DNA from: Nocardioides ganghwensis
Lineage (GTDB): Bacteria; Actinomycetota; Actinomycetes; Propionibacteriales; Nocardioidaceae
Reading direction: 5' to 3'
NCBI RefSeq assembly: GCF_014779655.1
Contig: NZ_JACXYX010000007.1
Location: 124,001 to 188,000, forward strand
DNA length: 64,000 nucleotides
The translations under genes and the position numbers were made by a program. Below the pieces are notes generated by a model. That model was not told the origin of the DNA, did not search any database, and saw only the letters and a program-made list of their open reading frames with translations. Below are positions 1 to 8,651 of this stretch, in pieces. Within the stretch, counting starts at the first letter, position 1. The number at the start of each line of letters is the position of its first letter.

Positions 1-238
1 CGACAAGGGCGACCGGCTCGTCGCCCAGCTCGGCGGCGACCAGGTCGGCCAGCTCGAGGTAGTCGAAGGTCTCGGTCCACGGTGAGCGGCCGTGGTTGGG
101 CATGTCGAGGAGCAGCACGCGGTGGTCGGCGCTGAGCGCCTTGCCGGCCTGCGTCCAGTTCTTGCCCTGGCCGAAGAGTCCGTGGCAGAAGACGACGCGC
201 TGCCCGGACTCGCCGAGCTCGGTGCGGTGCAGGCTCAC
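1..238 (-). CDS. alpha/beta-fold hydrolase, C-terminus outside the window
   Basis: Only the N-terminal 79 residues are present; the gene runs off the left edge. It reads VSLHRTELGESGQ, then the first strand and oxyanion loop VVFCHGLFGQGKNW, then LLLDMPNHGRS, as expected for the start of an alpha/beta hydrolase. The nucleophile elbow and the His/Asp of the triad lie outside. The GTG at 238 places the family start correctly; another in-frame GTG lies 24 bases upstream. The substrate cannot be told. It follows the glycine-rich membrane protein gene on the same strand after 53 bases and may be cotranscribed with it. Confidence 0.75.
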   Translation of the reverse strand, partial: MSLHRTELGESGQRVVFCHGLFGQGKNWTQAGKALSADHRVLLLDMPNHGRSPWTETFDYLELADLVAAELGDEPVALV

Positions 239-291
239 GTCGTCATCCTGCCGCAGCACGACCGGGCGGCGCGCGCGGGGCCCGACGACGC

Positions 292-1053
292 TCAGAAGTC
301 GAAGCCGTCGAACAGGTCGCCGATGCCGTCGCCGATACCGCCGAACATGTCACCGATGCCCTCGCCGATCGCCCCGATCCCCTCGCCGATGCCGTCGAAG
401 CCACCACCGAAGAGCATGCCCATGAACATCCAGTCCATCGGACCGAAGCCACCGAAGTAGCCCTGGGCGTAGGGCTGGTAGGCGCGGCCGCCCTGCCAGT
501 AGGGCACCCGCCGCGAGCCCACCATGACCTTGCGGATGTCGGGCTCGGCACCGGCCCGCACCCGCTCCACGTCGAGCGCGCACGCGGGCACGTCGCGCGG
601 AGCACCGCCCGGCGGCGTCCACGGCACGTCGGCGACCGACAGGCCGTGGCGCGGGTCGAAGAAGCACGGCGGGCGTCGCTGCGGCAGGAGCTCGCCCGCC
701 ACCCGGGCGCGTACGCATGCCATCGCGTAACGGCCGTCCTCGAGGATCTCGGTGACGTGCCTGACCTCCTCCGGGCGCTTCAGCGCCGCAGCCGCGGTCT
801 TGGCCGACTCGTAGGAGTCGAGAGCCCGCTGGTAGTCGGCGTTGGCGCCGGCGTCGAGGGGCTCGCCGGCCAGCTCGATGTCGAGGTCCTGCAGCTCGAC
901 GCCGAGGGCGGTGACGTCCTCCTCGGCGAGCTTCTTCACCGGGGCGACCTCGGCCTCGACGCGGGCGAGCTCGCGCTTCTTGCCCGACTTCCCGGCGGCT
1001 ATCGCGACCGCCGTCAGCCCGCCGAGGACGACCAGCACGAGGACGAGTTCCAT
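292..1053 (-). CDS. membrane-anchored protein with glycine-rich repeat tail
   Basis: Family not recognised; 253 residues. Residues 2-20 form one hydrophobic segment (ELVLVLVVLGGLTAVAIAA) followed by a basic stretch, so the protein is probably anchored with its bulk in the cytoplasm. Residues 25-120 are charged and probably helical. The last 35 residues are built from repeats of the type GIGEGIG/GIGDGIGD, with Phe and Met interspersed, ending DLFDGFDF. The ATG at 1053 is chosen because it opens directly into the membrane segment; upstream sequence in frame is low-quality Arg/Ser-rich translation. The neighbouring LuxR regulator is divergent. Function unknown. Confidence 0.75.
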   Translation of the reverse strand: MELVLVLVVLGGLTAVAIAAGKSGKKRELARVEAEVAPVKKLAEEDVTALGVELQDLDIELAGEPLDAGANADYQRALDSYESAKTAAAALKRPEEVRHVTEILEDGRYAMACVRARVAGELLPQRRPPCFFDPRHGLSVADVPWTPPGGAPRDVPACALDVERVRAGAEPDIRKVMVGSRRVPYWQGGRAYQPYAQGYFGGFGPMDWMFMGMLFGGGFDGIGEGIGAIGEGIGDMFGGIGDGIGDLFDGFDF

Positions 1054-1116
1054 GGAGCCAGAGTACGCAGCGGCGGCAAGACGGAAGGGCCGCGGACAGC
1101 GGCTCCGAACCTGCGA

Positions 1117-1158
1117 GAGCAGGCCGCCCATCGACCCCCGACGATGTGCGGCCTGCTC
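1117..1158. repeat. large imperfect hairpin between divergent genes
   Basis: Arms GAGCAGGCCGC (1117-1127) and GCGGCCTGCTC (1148-1158) pair perfectly. Inside them CATCG (1129-1133) pairs with CGATG (1142-1146), with one C/T mismatch between the two stems and an 8-base loop. It lies 64 bases upstream of the membrane-protein start and 142 bases upstream of the LuxR-regulator start. There is no T-tract, and neither gene ends here, so it is not an obvious terminator. It could be a regulator site or a structured RNA. Confidence 0.6.
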
Positions 1159-1288
1159 CGACAGGCGGCCGGTCGGCTGCGAGACCATCCCCTCGTGCAG
1201 TCCCGTCGCCCCGGCGTACGAGAAGGATCCCGCGAGACGGTGCTGCCCAGCATCCGTAGTCCTACCTATCTCTCGGGCGCGGGAGCGA

Positions 1289-1294
1289 TAGATT
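1289..1294 (+). promoter_or_regulatory. -10 box TAGATT, leaderless promoter of the LuxR regulator
   Basis: TAGATT ends 6 bases before the GTG at 1301 and there is no Shine-Dalgarno, so transcription probably starts at or next to the start codon. Confidence 0.5.
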
Positions 1295-1300
1295 CGCTGC

Positions 1301-3742
1301 GTGCTGTCCCCCTGTCTCGGTCGTGACGACGTGCGGCGAGCGCTGCACGAGGTGCTCGGCGAGTCCCGCTGGGTGAGCGTGGTCGGCCCGCCCGGCAGCG
1401 GCAAGACCCTGCTGGTGCGCCACGTCGCAGCCGAGACGACCGACGGGGCCCTCGACGGACCGACCCTCGCGTGGGTCGACGCCCGCAACCTGCGCAGCCT
1501 CGACGACCTGCTCGTCGCCGCGCTGGAGAGCCTCGAGTCCGAGACGGCTCCCGGCGACTCCCTCGTCGGCGCCCTCGGCCGTGCGGTCGACGGCCGCTCG
1601 TGCCTGCTGGTCCTCGACGGCCTCGACCTCGACGCCACGGCGGCCGGACCGGTGCTCCAGGCGATGCTGGAGAGCACCACCGACGCCCGCGTGGTGGTCA
1701 CCGCACTGACCACGGCCGGCGAGCCGCTCGAGTCGGTCGTGCGGGTCGGCCCGCTCCCCGTGCCCGCCCATCGGGCGCCGCTGGAGGGCCCGGCCGTCGA
1801 GCTGTTCCTGCGCCGCATCCGTGCCGCGGGCGGCCAGCAGGTCGACCTGGCCGCACAGGCTCACGAGGTACGCCGCCTGCTCGGCGCGACCGGTGGCCTG
1901 CCGCTGCTGATCGAGCAGGTCGCGGTGCAGTCCGCCCTGGTCGGGCTCGCCAACGCGATGTCCACGGTCAGCCTCGACCAGGCCGTCGACTCCGCGCACG
2001 ACCTGCTCGACGACGCGAGCGCGACCGCCCTGCGCCGCATCGGGCTCCTGGACTTCCGCGTCGGCCTCGGCGTGCTCGCCCGGGTGCTGGACGTCGGTGT
2101 GCCCGAGGCCGCGGAGATCGCCGGCAACCTCGTGCGCCGCAGCCTGCTCGAGGTGGACGTCCAGGGCCAGTTCGACATGCTCTCCCCCATCCGCGGCCGG
2201 GCGCGCGCCCTGGCCGCGCCGGAGGACCACGAGGCCGTCGCCGCGGGCCTGCTGGCGTGGGCACAGGCCCACGCCCCGGCCCACGACAACTACGGCGCCG
2301 CCGACGCCGAGTGGCTGCGCGACCTGCCGGCGATGCGGCACGCGGTGCTGACCGCGTGCGCGGACCCCGCGACGCGGGCGGAGGGCTACTCGGTCGCCAA
2401 CCGCATCTTCTCCTCCCTCTACACCTCGATGCGCACGCGTGAGGCCGTCGAGATCCTCGAGGGTGCGCTCGCCTTCGGCGACGGACCACCGACCCTCGGC
2501 GCCCAGATCGCACGACGCGCCGGGATCGCAGCGTCGGAGATGCGTGGCACCTACGAGGGGTTGTGGCTGCTCGACCGCGCCGACCAGCACGCCTCATCGG
2601 CGCCGCGCCCCGAGGAGCAGCTCGCCAAGACCGCCTCGATCCGTGCCGAGATGCACCTCGACGCGGGTGACCTCGCCAGTGCGGAGGCGGAGGCCAAGCG
2701 CGCGCTCAGCCTCGACCCACAGGGTTCGATCAGCCGGCAGGCCACGCGCACGCTCGCCGACGTGTACGCCTCGCAGGGTCGCTTCGCCGAGGCGACGCAG
2801 GCCGCCAGCGACGCCATGCCTGCCCGCACCACCGGTGACGAGCGCTGGATCGACCTCTCGCTCCGGACCGTCCTCGCGCGGATCGCGCTCGAGCAGGGCC
2901 GCATCGCCGAGGCGGTCGCCGGCACGCGGGCCGTGGTCCTGGAGGCGCGCGAGCTGGCCGAGGACCGCGTCGGCCTGCTCGCCGAGACGCTCCTGCGTGG
3001 CCTCGACCCGACGTGGGAGCCGACCGAGGTCGTGCGGGAGACCCTGCCGTGGGCCGTACGCCTCCCCGTGCTCGCCCAGGACGGTCGCGACCTGCTGGTG
3101 CGCGGCGAGTCCCGCAAGGCGGCCGGCCTGGCCGCCGACGTGGTGGCGCTCGCCGACTCCGCGAGGCTCGGCCGCGACGGCGTGGACGCGCGGCTGCTGC
3201 TCGGACGGGCGCTGGTGGACCTCGGCGACCTCGACCAGGCCACGACGACCTACCTCACCGCCCTCGAGCACTGCCGCTCGATGCGGCTCCCGCTCCGCGC
3301 CGCCGACGTCCTCGACGGCCTCGCCGCGGTGGCGCGCGCCCGCGAGATGTCGGAGGCAAGGTCGCTCGCCGCCGCCGCCTTCGCCCTCCGTACGCCCCGG
3401 CTGGCCGTGCGCTGGGGCTACTCCGCCGACTTCGACATCGTCCCCGCGAGCCGGCCGCCGGAGGGGTGGATCGACGGGGACGAGCTGTCCGCCGACGCCG
3501 TCACGCTCGTGACGGCCGTCTTCACCCGGCCCACGTCGGCGCAGCCCTCGGTGCTCGACGCCCTCACCGCGGCGGAGCGGCAGGTCGCGGACCGGGTGGC
3601 CCACGGGCTCACCAGCCGGCAGATCGCCGAGGAGCTGTTCGTCTCGCCGCGCACCGTGGACGCCCACCTCACCCACATCTACCGCAAGCTCGACATCAAC
3701 ACCCGCGCCCGGCTGGCCGCGCTGGTCGTCGACAACCGCTGA
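1301..3742 (+). CDS. LuxR-family transcriptional regulator with N-terminal ATPase (LAL-like)
   Basis: An 813-residue large ATP-binding regulator. It opens with an AAA/NB-ARC-like ATPase: Walker A GPPGSGKT at residues 29-36 and a Walker B-like CLLVLDGLDL near 105-115. The middle (about 370-720) is Ala/Leu-rich helical sequence that looks like tetratricopeptide repeats. The C-terminus is a LuxR/GerE helix-turn-helix: LTAAERQVADRVAHGLTSRQ, then IAEELFVSPRTVDAHLTHIYRKL. Such proteins usually bind an inducer in the repeat region and activate genes in an ATP-dependent way. The GTG start follows a TAGATT -10 box by 6 bases. No obvious target operon adjoins it, and its ligand is unknown. Confidence 0.85.
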   Translation: MLSPCLGRDDVRRALHEVLGESRWVSVVGPPGSGKTLLVRHVAAETTDGALDGPTLAWVDARNLRSLDDLLVAALESLESETAPGDSLVGALGRAVDGRSCLLVLDGLDLDATAAGPVLQAMLESTTDARVVVTALTTAGEPLESVVRVGPLPVPAHRAPLEGPAVELFLRRIRAAGGQQVDLAAQAHEVRRLLGATGGLPLLIEQVAVQSALVGLANAMSTVSLDQAVDSAHDLLDDASATALRRIGLLDFRVGLGVLARVLDVGVPEAAEIAGNLVRRSLLEVDVQGQFDMLSPIRGRARALAAPEDHEAVAAGLLAWAQAHAPAHDNYGAADAEWLRDLPAMRHAVLTACADPATRAEGYSVANRIFSSLYTSMRTREAVEILEGALAFGDGPPTLGAQIARRAGIAASEMRGTYEGLWLLDRADQHASSAPRPEEQLAKTASIRAEMHLDAGDLASAEAEAKRALSLDPQGSISRQATRTLADVYASQGRFAEATQAASDAMPARTTGDERWIDLSLRTVLARIALEQGRIAEAVAGTRAVVLEARELAEDRVGLLAETLLRGLDPTWEPTEVVRETLPWAVRLPVLAQDGRDLLVRGESRKAAGLAADVVALADSARLGRDGVDARLLLGRALVDLGDLDQATTTYLTALEHCRSMRLPLRAADVLDGLAAVARAREMSEARSLAAAAFALRTPRLAVRWGYSADFDIVPASRPPEGWIDGDELSADAVTLVTAVFTRPTSAQPSVLDALTAAERQVADRVAHGLTSRQIAEELFVSPRTVDAHLTHIYRKLDINTRARLAALVVDNR

Positions 3743-3784
3743 GGCCGCGGCCCGGCCGGTGGGTCCCCGGGCCGACGCCGACGT

Positions 3785-3875
3785 GCCAACTCACCGGTTG
3801 GCGGGCCAACTCGTCAGTTGGCGACTCGGGGGAGGTTCCGACGCCCTCCAGCCCACCCAAGTCGCCAACCGGCGA
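3785..3875. repeat. cluster of GCCAAC/GTTGGC palindromes
   Basis: Three inverted repeats in the gap before the VOC gene: GCCAAC-N6-GTTGGC (3785-3802), GCCAACT-CGTC-AGTTGGC (3805-3822) and TCGCC-AACC-GGCGA (3862-3875... stem 3862-3866 with 3871-3875). In addition GTTGGCGACT (3817-3826) is the exact complement of AGTCGCCAAC (3860-3869), so a longer stem could form instead of the local ones. This may be an extragenic palindromic repeat, or a terminator or leader structure. Confidence 0.6.
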
Positions 3876-3905
3876 GTAGCGACGCTGTCGGTGGGAAGGG
3901 GCACG

Positions 3906-4376
3906 ATGGGCTCCATGAGTCGGACGATCCAGGTCACCTTCGACGCCCACGACCCCGAGGCACTCTCCCGCTTCTGGGCCGACGCGATGGGTTACGTGAT
4001 CCCGGGCCCACCGGGGCGCGAGCTCAGACCGGGACAGGACCCGTTCGAGGCGTGGCACACCTTCCTCGCCGAGGTGGGCGTGCCGGAGTCGGAGTGGAGC
4101 TCGGCGTCAGCCGCGCAGGACCCCGACGACGTCGGCCCGCGCCTGTTCTTCCAGCGGGTCCCCGAGGGCAAGACCGCGAAGAACCGGGTGCACCTCGACC
4201 TCCGCGCCGCCCCGGGCCTCGAGGGTGACGAGCGGATGGCCGCGCTCGAGGCAGAGGCCGTACGCCTCGTCGCCCTCGGTGCGACCCGGGTCGAGCGCCA
4301 CGAGCCGGCCCCGCCCATGACCGCCGGTCACATCTGGATGACCGACCCCGAGGGCAACGAGTTCTGCCTCGACTGA
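3906..4376 (+). CDS. VOC-superfamily (glyoxalase-like) protein
   Basis: A 156-residue vicinal-oxygen-chelate protein. The start SRTIQVTFDAHDPEALSRFWADAMGY is the usual first beta-alpha unit of the glyoxalase-like families. Later come FFQRVPEGKTAKNRVHLDL and the end HIWMTDPEGNEFCLD, which supply the candidate metal ligands (His in VHLDL, Glu in PEGNEF). ATG 3906 is preceded by GGGAAGGGG; a second in-frame ATG lies at 3915. Enzymatic role unknown, since members include resistance proteins, dioxygenases and isomerases. It is convergent with the 3-hydroxyacyl-CoA dehydrogenase gene across a palindromic gap. Confidence 0.8.
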   Translation: MGSMSRTIQVTFDAHDPEALSRFWADAMGYVIPGPPGRELRPGQDPFEAWHTFLAEVGVPESEWSSASAAQDPDDVGPRLFFQRVPEGKTAKNRVHLDLRAAPGLEGDERMAALEAEAVRLVALGATRVERHEPAPPMTAGHIWMTDPEGNEFCLD

Positions 4377-4460
4377 CCAGCGCCGACCGAGGAACGAGGT
4401 CCGCGCGCCCGGGTCGGCGACGCCGGCCCGCGCGCGCCGTACGCCTCTCCCGGGGCGCCA

Positions 4461-4567
4461 GCGTCACGCGAACCCGCACGTATCGGTCCGGTTGTGCATG
4501 ACGCAGGCCCGGACGCGCCAGCAGCGTCATACGAACCCGCACCCATCCGTCCCGGTTCGTATGACGC
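4461..4567. repeat. two tandem 44-bp palindromic elements
   Basis: Two 44-base elements, 4461-4504 and 4524-4567, lie 19 bases apart and are largely identical. The second is an inverted repeat with perfect 14-base arms, GCGTCATACGAACC and GGTTCGTATGACGC. The first has decayed arms (GCGTCA...GAACC and GGTT...TGACGC). Both share AACCCGCAC in the loop side. They lie between the convergent VOC and hydroxyacyl-CoA dehydrogenase genes and may act as a two-way terminator, or be copies of a small mobile or dispersed repeat. Confidence 0.7.
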
Positions 4568-4606
4568 AGGCAGGGGTGAGGGGTGGCTCCGCCGGGAGGA
4601 CGACGG

Positions 4607-6400
4607 TCAGCGGGCGCTGTAGTCCCGGAAGCCGCGACCGGTCTTGCGGCCGAGGTAGCCAGCGGTCACCAGGTGCTCCAGCAGCGGTGCCGGGGCGAAG
4701 CCGGGCTCGCGGAACTCGAGGTAGAGCTCCTTCTGGATGGCCAGCGACACGTCGTTGCCGACGACGTCGAGCAGCTCGAACGGGCCCATCGGCAGCGCAC
4801 AGCCCTGCTTCATCGCGGTGTCGATGTCGTCGGCGGTGGCGTAGTGCGCCTCGAGCATCTTGACCGCGTCGTTGAGGTAGGGGAACAGCAGCGCGTTGAC
4901 GATGAAGCCGGAGCGGTCACCGCACTTCACCGCCACCTTGCCGACCCGGTCGCACAGCGCCAGCACGGTCTCGGTGACGGCCTCGTCGGTGGCGACCGTC
5001 GAGACGACCTCGACGAGCTTCATGATCGCGGCCGGGTTGAAGAAGTGCATGCCGATGACGTCCTGGGGACGCTTGGTCACCCTGGCCATCGAGATGATCG
5101 GCAGCGACGACGTCGTGGTGGCCAGGATCGCCCCCGGCTTGCAGATCTCGTCGAGGTTCTCGAAGAGCGTGGTCTTGATCGCGAGGTCCTCGGCGATCGC
5201 CTCGACCACGATGTCGACGTCCTTCAGGTCGTCGAGCGACGTGGTGCCGCGCACCCGGCCCAGCACCTCGGACTTCTGCTCCTCGGTCGCCCGACCGCGC
5301 TGGATCTGCTTGTCGAAGTTCTTGGTGATGGTCGCGACCACACCGTCGACCTTGTCCTGGCCGCGCCCGGTGAACAGCACGTCGTAGCCCGCCTTGGCGA
5401 AGACCTCGACGATGCCCGAGGCCATCGTGCCCGTGCCGACCACGCCGACCAGCTTGATGTCGTGGTGCAGCCGCGGCTTGTCGTCCGCGCTCGGCGTGTG
5501 CGCGTCCGCGACGACGACGGGGCTGTCGGGAGCCTCGTAGGTGTAGAACCCGCGGCCCGACTTGCGGCCGAGCAACCCCGCGGTGACGTACTGCTTGAGG
5601 ATCGGCGCCGGCGCGTGCAGGCGGTCGCGGCCCTGCTTGTACATCGTGTCGAGGATCTCGTAGGCGGTGTCGAGGCCGATCAGGTCGAGCAGTGCCAGCG
5701 GCCCCATGGGATAGCCGCAGCCGAAGCGCATCGCGGCGTCGATGTCCTCGCGCGAGGCGTACTTGCCCTCGTACATCGCGACCGCGTGGTTGAGGTAGCC
5801 GAAGAGCAGCGTGTTGGCGATGAAGCCGGCCTTGTCGCCGCACACGACCGGGTTCTTGCCGAGGCTGCGCAGCAGCTCCTGCACGTCGGCGAGCACGTCG
5901 GGCTCGGTCACGACGGTGCGGATGATCTCCACGAGGTTCTGCACCGGCGCCGGGTTGAAGAAGTGGACGCCGACGACGCGACCGGGCTTGGCGTTCGCCG
6001 TCGAGATCTCGGTGACGCTCAGCGAGGAGGTGTTCGTGGCGAGCACCGCGTCGGGGCGGACGATGTCGTCCAGCGCCCGGAAGATCGACTTCTTGACCTC
6101 GAGGGACTCCACGACCGCCTCGACGACGAGGTCCGCGCCGGCCAGGTCCTGCATGTCGGTGGTGAGGGTGATCCGGCCGAGCAGCTCGTCGGCCTGCTCC
6201 TGCGTGAGCTTCTCGCGCTTCACCGCGCGGCCCGTCGAGTGCTCGAGGTGCTGGCGGCCGCGCTCGAGGCCCACGTCGTTCTGCTCGACACCCACGACGG
6301 TGAAGCCGTTGCGGGCGAAGACCTCGGCGATGCCGGCACCCATGGTGCCGAGGCCGATCACGCCGACGGTGGAGAACTCACGGGTAGCCGTCTCAGTCAT
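4607..6400 (-). CDS. 3-hydroxyacyl-CoA dehydrogenase, two fused modules
   Basis: A 597-residue NAD-dependent (S)-3-hydroxyacyl-CoA dehydrogenase (acting on 3-hydroxybutyryl-CoA and related CoA esters), made of two complete tandem modules. Module 1, residues about 10-290, has the nucleotide loop GLGTMGAG, the [10 protein letters not shown] segment and [14 protein letters not shown] with the catalytic His. Module 2, about 315-597, has [18 protein letters not shown] and [14 protein letters not shown]. Both end with LGRK(S/T)GRGFY/RDY. There is no enoyl-CoA hydratase domain, unlike FadB. The ATG at 6400 has GGGAG about 10 bases upstream. The likely role is beta-oxidation or butanoyl-CoA metabolism in the cytoplasm. 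Confidence 0.9.
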   Translation of the reverse strand: MTETATREFSTVGVIGLGTMGAGIAEVFARNGFTVVGVEQNDVGLERGRQHLEHSTGRAVKREKLTQEQADELLGRITLTTDMQDLAGADLVVEAVVESLEVKKSIFRALDDIVRPDAVLATNTSSLSVTEISTANAKPGRVVGVHFFNPAPVQNLVEIIRTVVTEPDVLADVQELLRSLGKNPVVCGDKAGFIANTLLFGYLNHAVAMYEGKYASREDIDAAMRFGCGYPMGPLALLDLIGLDTAYEILDTMYKQGRDRLHAPAPILKQYVTAGLLGRKSGRGFYTYEAPDSPVVVADAHTPSADDKPRLHHDIKLVGVVGTGTMASGIVEVFAKAGYDVLFTGRGQDKVDGVVATITKNFDKQIQRGRATEEQKSEVLGRVRGTTSLDDLKDVDIVVEAIAEDLAIKTTLFENLDEICKPGAILATTTSSLPIISMARVTKRPQDVIGMHFFNPAAIMKLVEVVSTVATDEAVTETVLALCDRVGKVAVKCGDRSGFIVNALLFPYLNDAVKMLEAHYATADDIDTAMKQGCALPMGPFELLDVVGNDVSLAIQKELYLEFREPGFAPAPLLEHLVTAGYLGRKTGRGFRDYSAR

Positions 6401-6446
6401 GGACGCATGCTCCCATGCCGCCCCCGCATCACGGATGTGGGAAGCG

Positions 6447-7421
6447 TCACTCCACCGGAGCGGCCGGGGGCCGTACGACCCGGACCTCGTCACCGGGCCG
6501 GACCGGTCCCGGGCGGACCACCTTGGCGCACAACCCGCGCAACCGCCGGGGCTTGCCCTCCGGGCCGTTGACGAAGGCCATCGCGTCCTTGCCGAAGCGC
6601 GCGATGAACTTGCCGCACCCGTTGTGGGGCTGGTCGGTCACCACGATCACCGCGCCCTCGGGACCGCCGATGTGCAGCTCGCTCCACTCCGGCAGGTGCT
6701 CGTGGGACAGGTCGAGGTCGAGGAACATTTGGTCGCCGGCGAGCGGCTCGCGTGCCGGGTCCTGCGCGAGGAACTCGATCAGGCGGTGGTTCATCAGGTT
6801 CAGCTGCATGTCGGGGTGCGGCGATCCGTCCGGCGTACGCCTGCTCCGCCGCGCTGCCCACGTGTCCCCGACGAGGCCCTCGGTCACGTCGAGGTGGCCG
6901 ACCTCGAGCACTTCGCGCTCACCCGGGGCCGGGCGGCGTACGACCGCGCGCAGCGTCCCGACCTCGCGCGGGGAGGCGTCGAGCTCGGGCAGCAGCGCCG
7001 CGAGCTCCGCGACGGTGCGGTGCGAGCGCAGCACCCGCCGCACCAGCACGCGGCCGGGCTCCTCGCCGCGCGACGCCAGGGGTCCCGGCAGCGGCTCGTC
7101 CGCCGGGACCTCGGTGAAGCCGAGCCCGGCGAGGGTCGATGCCTCCGGACCCGCGTAGGGATGGGCGGTGAGCTGCCCGTGCCCGCGCGCGGACAGGCGC
7201 TCGCAGACAGCCTCCACCAGCGCGCGGCGGGTGCTGCCGTGCAGGTCGACCCCGACGACGAGGTCCCCGAGGTGGGCGTGCCCGTCGAGCAGCTCCACCC
7301 GCGCGTGGCCGACCGGCGGGTCACCCGCGACCATGACGAACCCCGGCGTGCCGGGGTGGTCGGCGAGGTCGAGGTGCGCGAGGTCTCGCTGGCGCGGGGG
7401 ACGTACTGCGTGGTCGGTCAC
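6447..7421 (-). CDS. MOSC-domain protein with GNAT-like N-terminal half
   Basis: 324 residues. The C-terminal half (about 170-324) is a MOSC domain: [28 protein letters not shown], then [14 protein letters not shown] and [15 protein letters not shown] with the single conserved cysteine. MOSC domains bind sulfur or molybdenum-cofactor-type ligands. The N-terminal half contains [20 protein letters not shown] followed by [19 protein letters not shown], which resembles the acetyl-CoA loop and C-terminal strand of a GNAT acetyltransferase. The GTG at 7421 is chosen because the reading frame further upstream enters the divergent nucS gene. Function inferred only at domain level. Confidence 0.75.
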   Translation of the reverse strand: MTDHAVRPPRQRDLAHLDLADHPGTPGFVMVAGDPPVGHARVELLDGHAHLGDLVVGVDLHGSTRRALVEAVCERLSARGHGQLTAHPYAGPEASTLAGLGFTEVPADEPLPGPLASRGEEPGRVLVRRVLRSHRTVAELAALLPELDASPREVGTLRAVVRRPAPGEREVLEVGHLDVTEGLVGDTWAARRSRRTPDGSPHPDMQLNLMNHRLIEFLAQDPAREPLAGDQMFLDLDLSHEHLPEWSELHIGGPEGAVIVVTDQPHNGCGKFIARFGKDAMAFVNGPEGKPRRLRGLCAKVVRPGPVRPGDEVRVVRPPAAPVE

Positions 7422-7431
7422 GGGGTCACTG

Positions 7432-7437
7432 TAGATT
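7432..7437 (+). promoter_or_regulatory. -10 box TAGATT, leaderless promoter of nucS
   Basis: TAGATT ends 8 bases before the GTG of nucS. Only 24 bases separate nucS from the divergent MOSC gene, so the two promoters overlap the opposite coding starts. Confidence 0.5.
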
Positions 7438-7445
7438 CGCCCGTC

Positions 7446-8132
7446 GTGAGGATCGTCGTCGCACGCTGCCAGGTGGACTACGCCGGACGGCTCTCGGCCC
7501 ACCTGCCGCTCGCCACCCGCGTCCTGATGCTGAAGTCGGACGGCTCGGTGCTGATCCACTCCGACGGCGGCTCATACAAGCCGCTCAACTGGATGTCGCC
7601 GCCGTGCACCGTGCGCGAGGGGACGTCCGAGGACGGGCGTCCCGAGTGGCTGGTGAGCGCGACCAAGACCGACGACACCCTGCGCATCCTCATCGACGAG
7701 GTGCTGCACGACTCCTCCCACGACCTCGGCGTCGACCCCGGGCTGCAGAAGGACGGCGTCGAGAAGCACCTCCAGGAGCTCCTCGCCGAGCACCCCGCGA
7801 CCCTCGCCGAGGGGCTCACCCTCGTGCGCCGCGAGTTCATGACCGCCATCGGGCCGGTCGACCTGATGTGCCGCGACGCCGACGGGCTCTCCGTCGCGGT
7901 CGAGATCAAGCGCCGCGGAGAGATCGACGGGGTCGAGCAGCTCACCCGCTACCTCGACCTCCTCAACCGCGACCCCATGCTCACCAGCAAGGGCCCGGTC
8001 CGCGGCATCTACGCCGCGCAGGAGATCAAGCCCCAGGCCCGCGTGCTCGCGACCGACCGCGGCATCACCTGCGCCCTCGTCGACTACGACGCGCTGCGCG
8101 GGATGGACGACCCGGAGCACCGGCTCTTCTGA
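7446..8132 (+). CDS. nucS: mismatch-specific endonuclease NucS/EndoMS
   Basis: A 228-residue match in length and sequence to NucS (EndoMS), which cuts both strands at G-T, G-G and T-T mismatches and provides mismatch repair in actinobacteria lacking MutS and MutL. The N-terminal DNA-binding half starts [16 protein letters not shown]. The C-terminal PD-(D/E)xK nuclease shows Asp139 (GPVDLM), Glu153 and Lys155 ([11 protein letters not shown]). The C-terminus DDPEHRLF fits the short clamp-binding tail that couples NucS to the DNA polymerase beta clamp. Start GTG follows a TAGATT -10 box with no Shine-Dalgarno. Confidence 0.95.
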   Translation: MRIVVARCQVDYAGRLSAHLPLATRVLMLKSDGSVLIHSDGGSYKPLNWMSPPCTVREGTSEDGRPEWLVSATKTDDTLRILIDEVLHDSSHDLGVDPGLQKDGVEKHLQELLAEHPATLAEGLTLVRREFMTAIGPVDLMCRDADGLSVAVEIKRRGEIDGVEQLTRYLDLLNRDPMLTSKGPVRGIYAAQEIKPQARVLATDRGITCALVDYDALRGMDDPEHRLF

Positions 8133-8166
8133 GGCGCGTGCGGGCCACCATGCCCCCAGCTGTCGC

Positions 8167-8172
8167 TACCCT
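8167..8172 (+). promoter_or_regulatory. -10 box TACCCT, leaderless promoter of the DUF952 gene
   Basis: TACCCT ends 6 bases before the GTG at 8179, so the gene 46 bases downstream of nucS probably has its own leaderless promoter. Confidence 0.45.
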
Positions 8173-8178
8173 CCCACG

Positions 8179-8637
8179 GTGACCGACGCCCACCCGGAGC
8201 TGCCCGAGCGCATCTTCCACATCGCCACCGCGGCCGACTGGCGCACGACGCTGGCGACGGGCACCTACACGACCTCGACGGTCGGCCGCAGCCTCGCGGA
8301 GGAGGGGTTCATCCACGCCAGCCGTCGCGACCAGGTGCAGGGGGTCTTCGACCGCTACTACCGCGGGCTCGGCGAAGACCTGGTGCTGCTGACGATCGAT
8401 CCGGCGCGCCTCGAGTCGGAGGTCCGCGTCGACCCCGTCGGCTCGGACACCTACCCCCACGTCTACGGGCCGATCAACCGCACCGCGGTGGTGGACGTCG
8501 TGCCCCTGAACCGCCGGGGTGGCACCGAGACGCTGATGTCGCTGTGGATCAAGGGCATGGCCGTACGCATGGGGCTGGCGGTGCTGGCCATGGTGCTCGT
8601 CGCCGCGATCGTCCTCGGCATCCAGCGCTGGTCGTGA
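8179..8637 (+). CDS. DUF952-family protein with C-terminal membrane helix
   Basis: 152 residues. The first 115 match the DUF952 pattern: IFHIATAADWRTTLATGTYT, then EEGFIHASRRDQVQGVFDRY, then LVLLTIDPARLESEVR and the closing HVYGPINRTAVVDVVPL. The conserved FIHAS/Q motif resembles ADP-ribose-handling folds, but no activity can be assigned from sequence. Unusually, residues about 130-149 (MGLAVLAMVLVAAIVLGIQ) form a single C-terminal transmembrane helix, which would anchor the domain to the inner face of the membrane. Confidence 0.8.
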   Translation: MTDAHPELPERIFHIATAADWRTTLATGTYTTSTVGRSLAEEGFIHASRRDQVQGVFDRYYRGLGEDLVLLTIDPARLESEVRVDPVGSDTYPHVYGPINRTAVVDVVPLNRRGGTETLMSLWIKGMAVRMGLAVLAMVLVAAIVLGIQRWS

Positions 8638-8651
8638 ACCCGGGGCGGGGC

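Noticed and set aside
4583..6571. Open frame of about 660 codons opposite the hydroxyacyl-CoA dehydrogenase
   Set aside because: Low-complexity Val/Asp/His/Arg composition, no motif; it is an antisense shadow of a well-supported gene.
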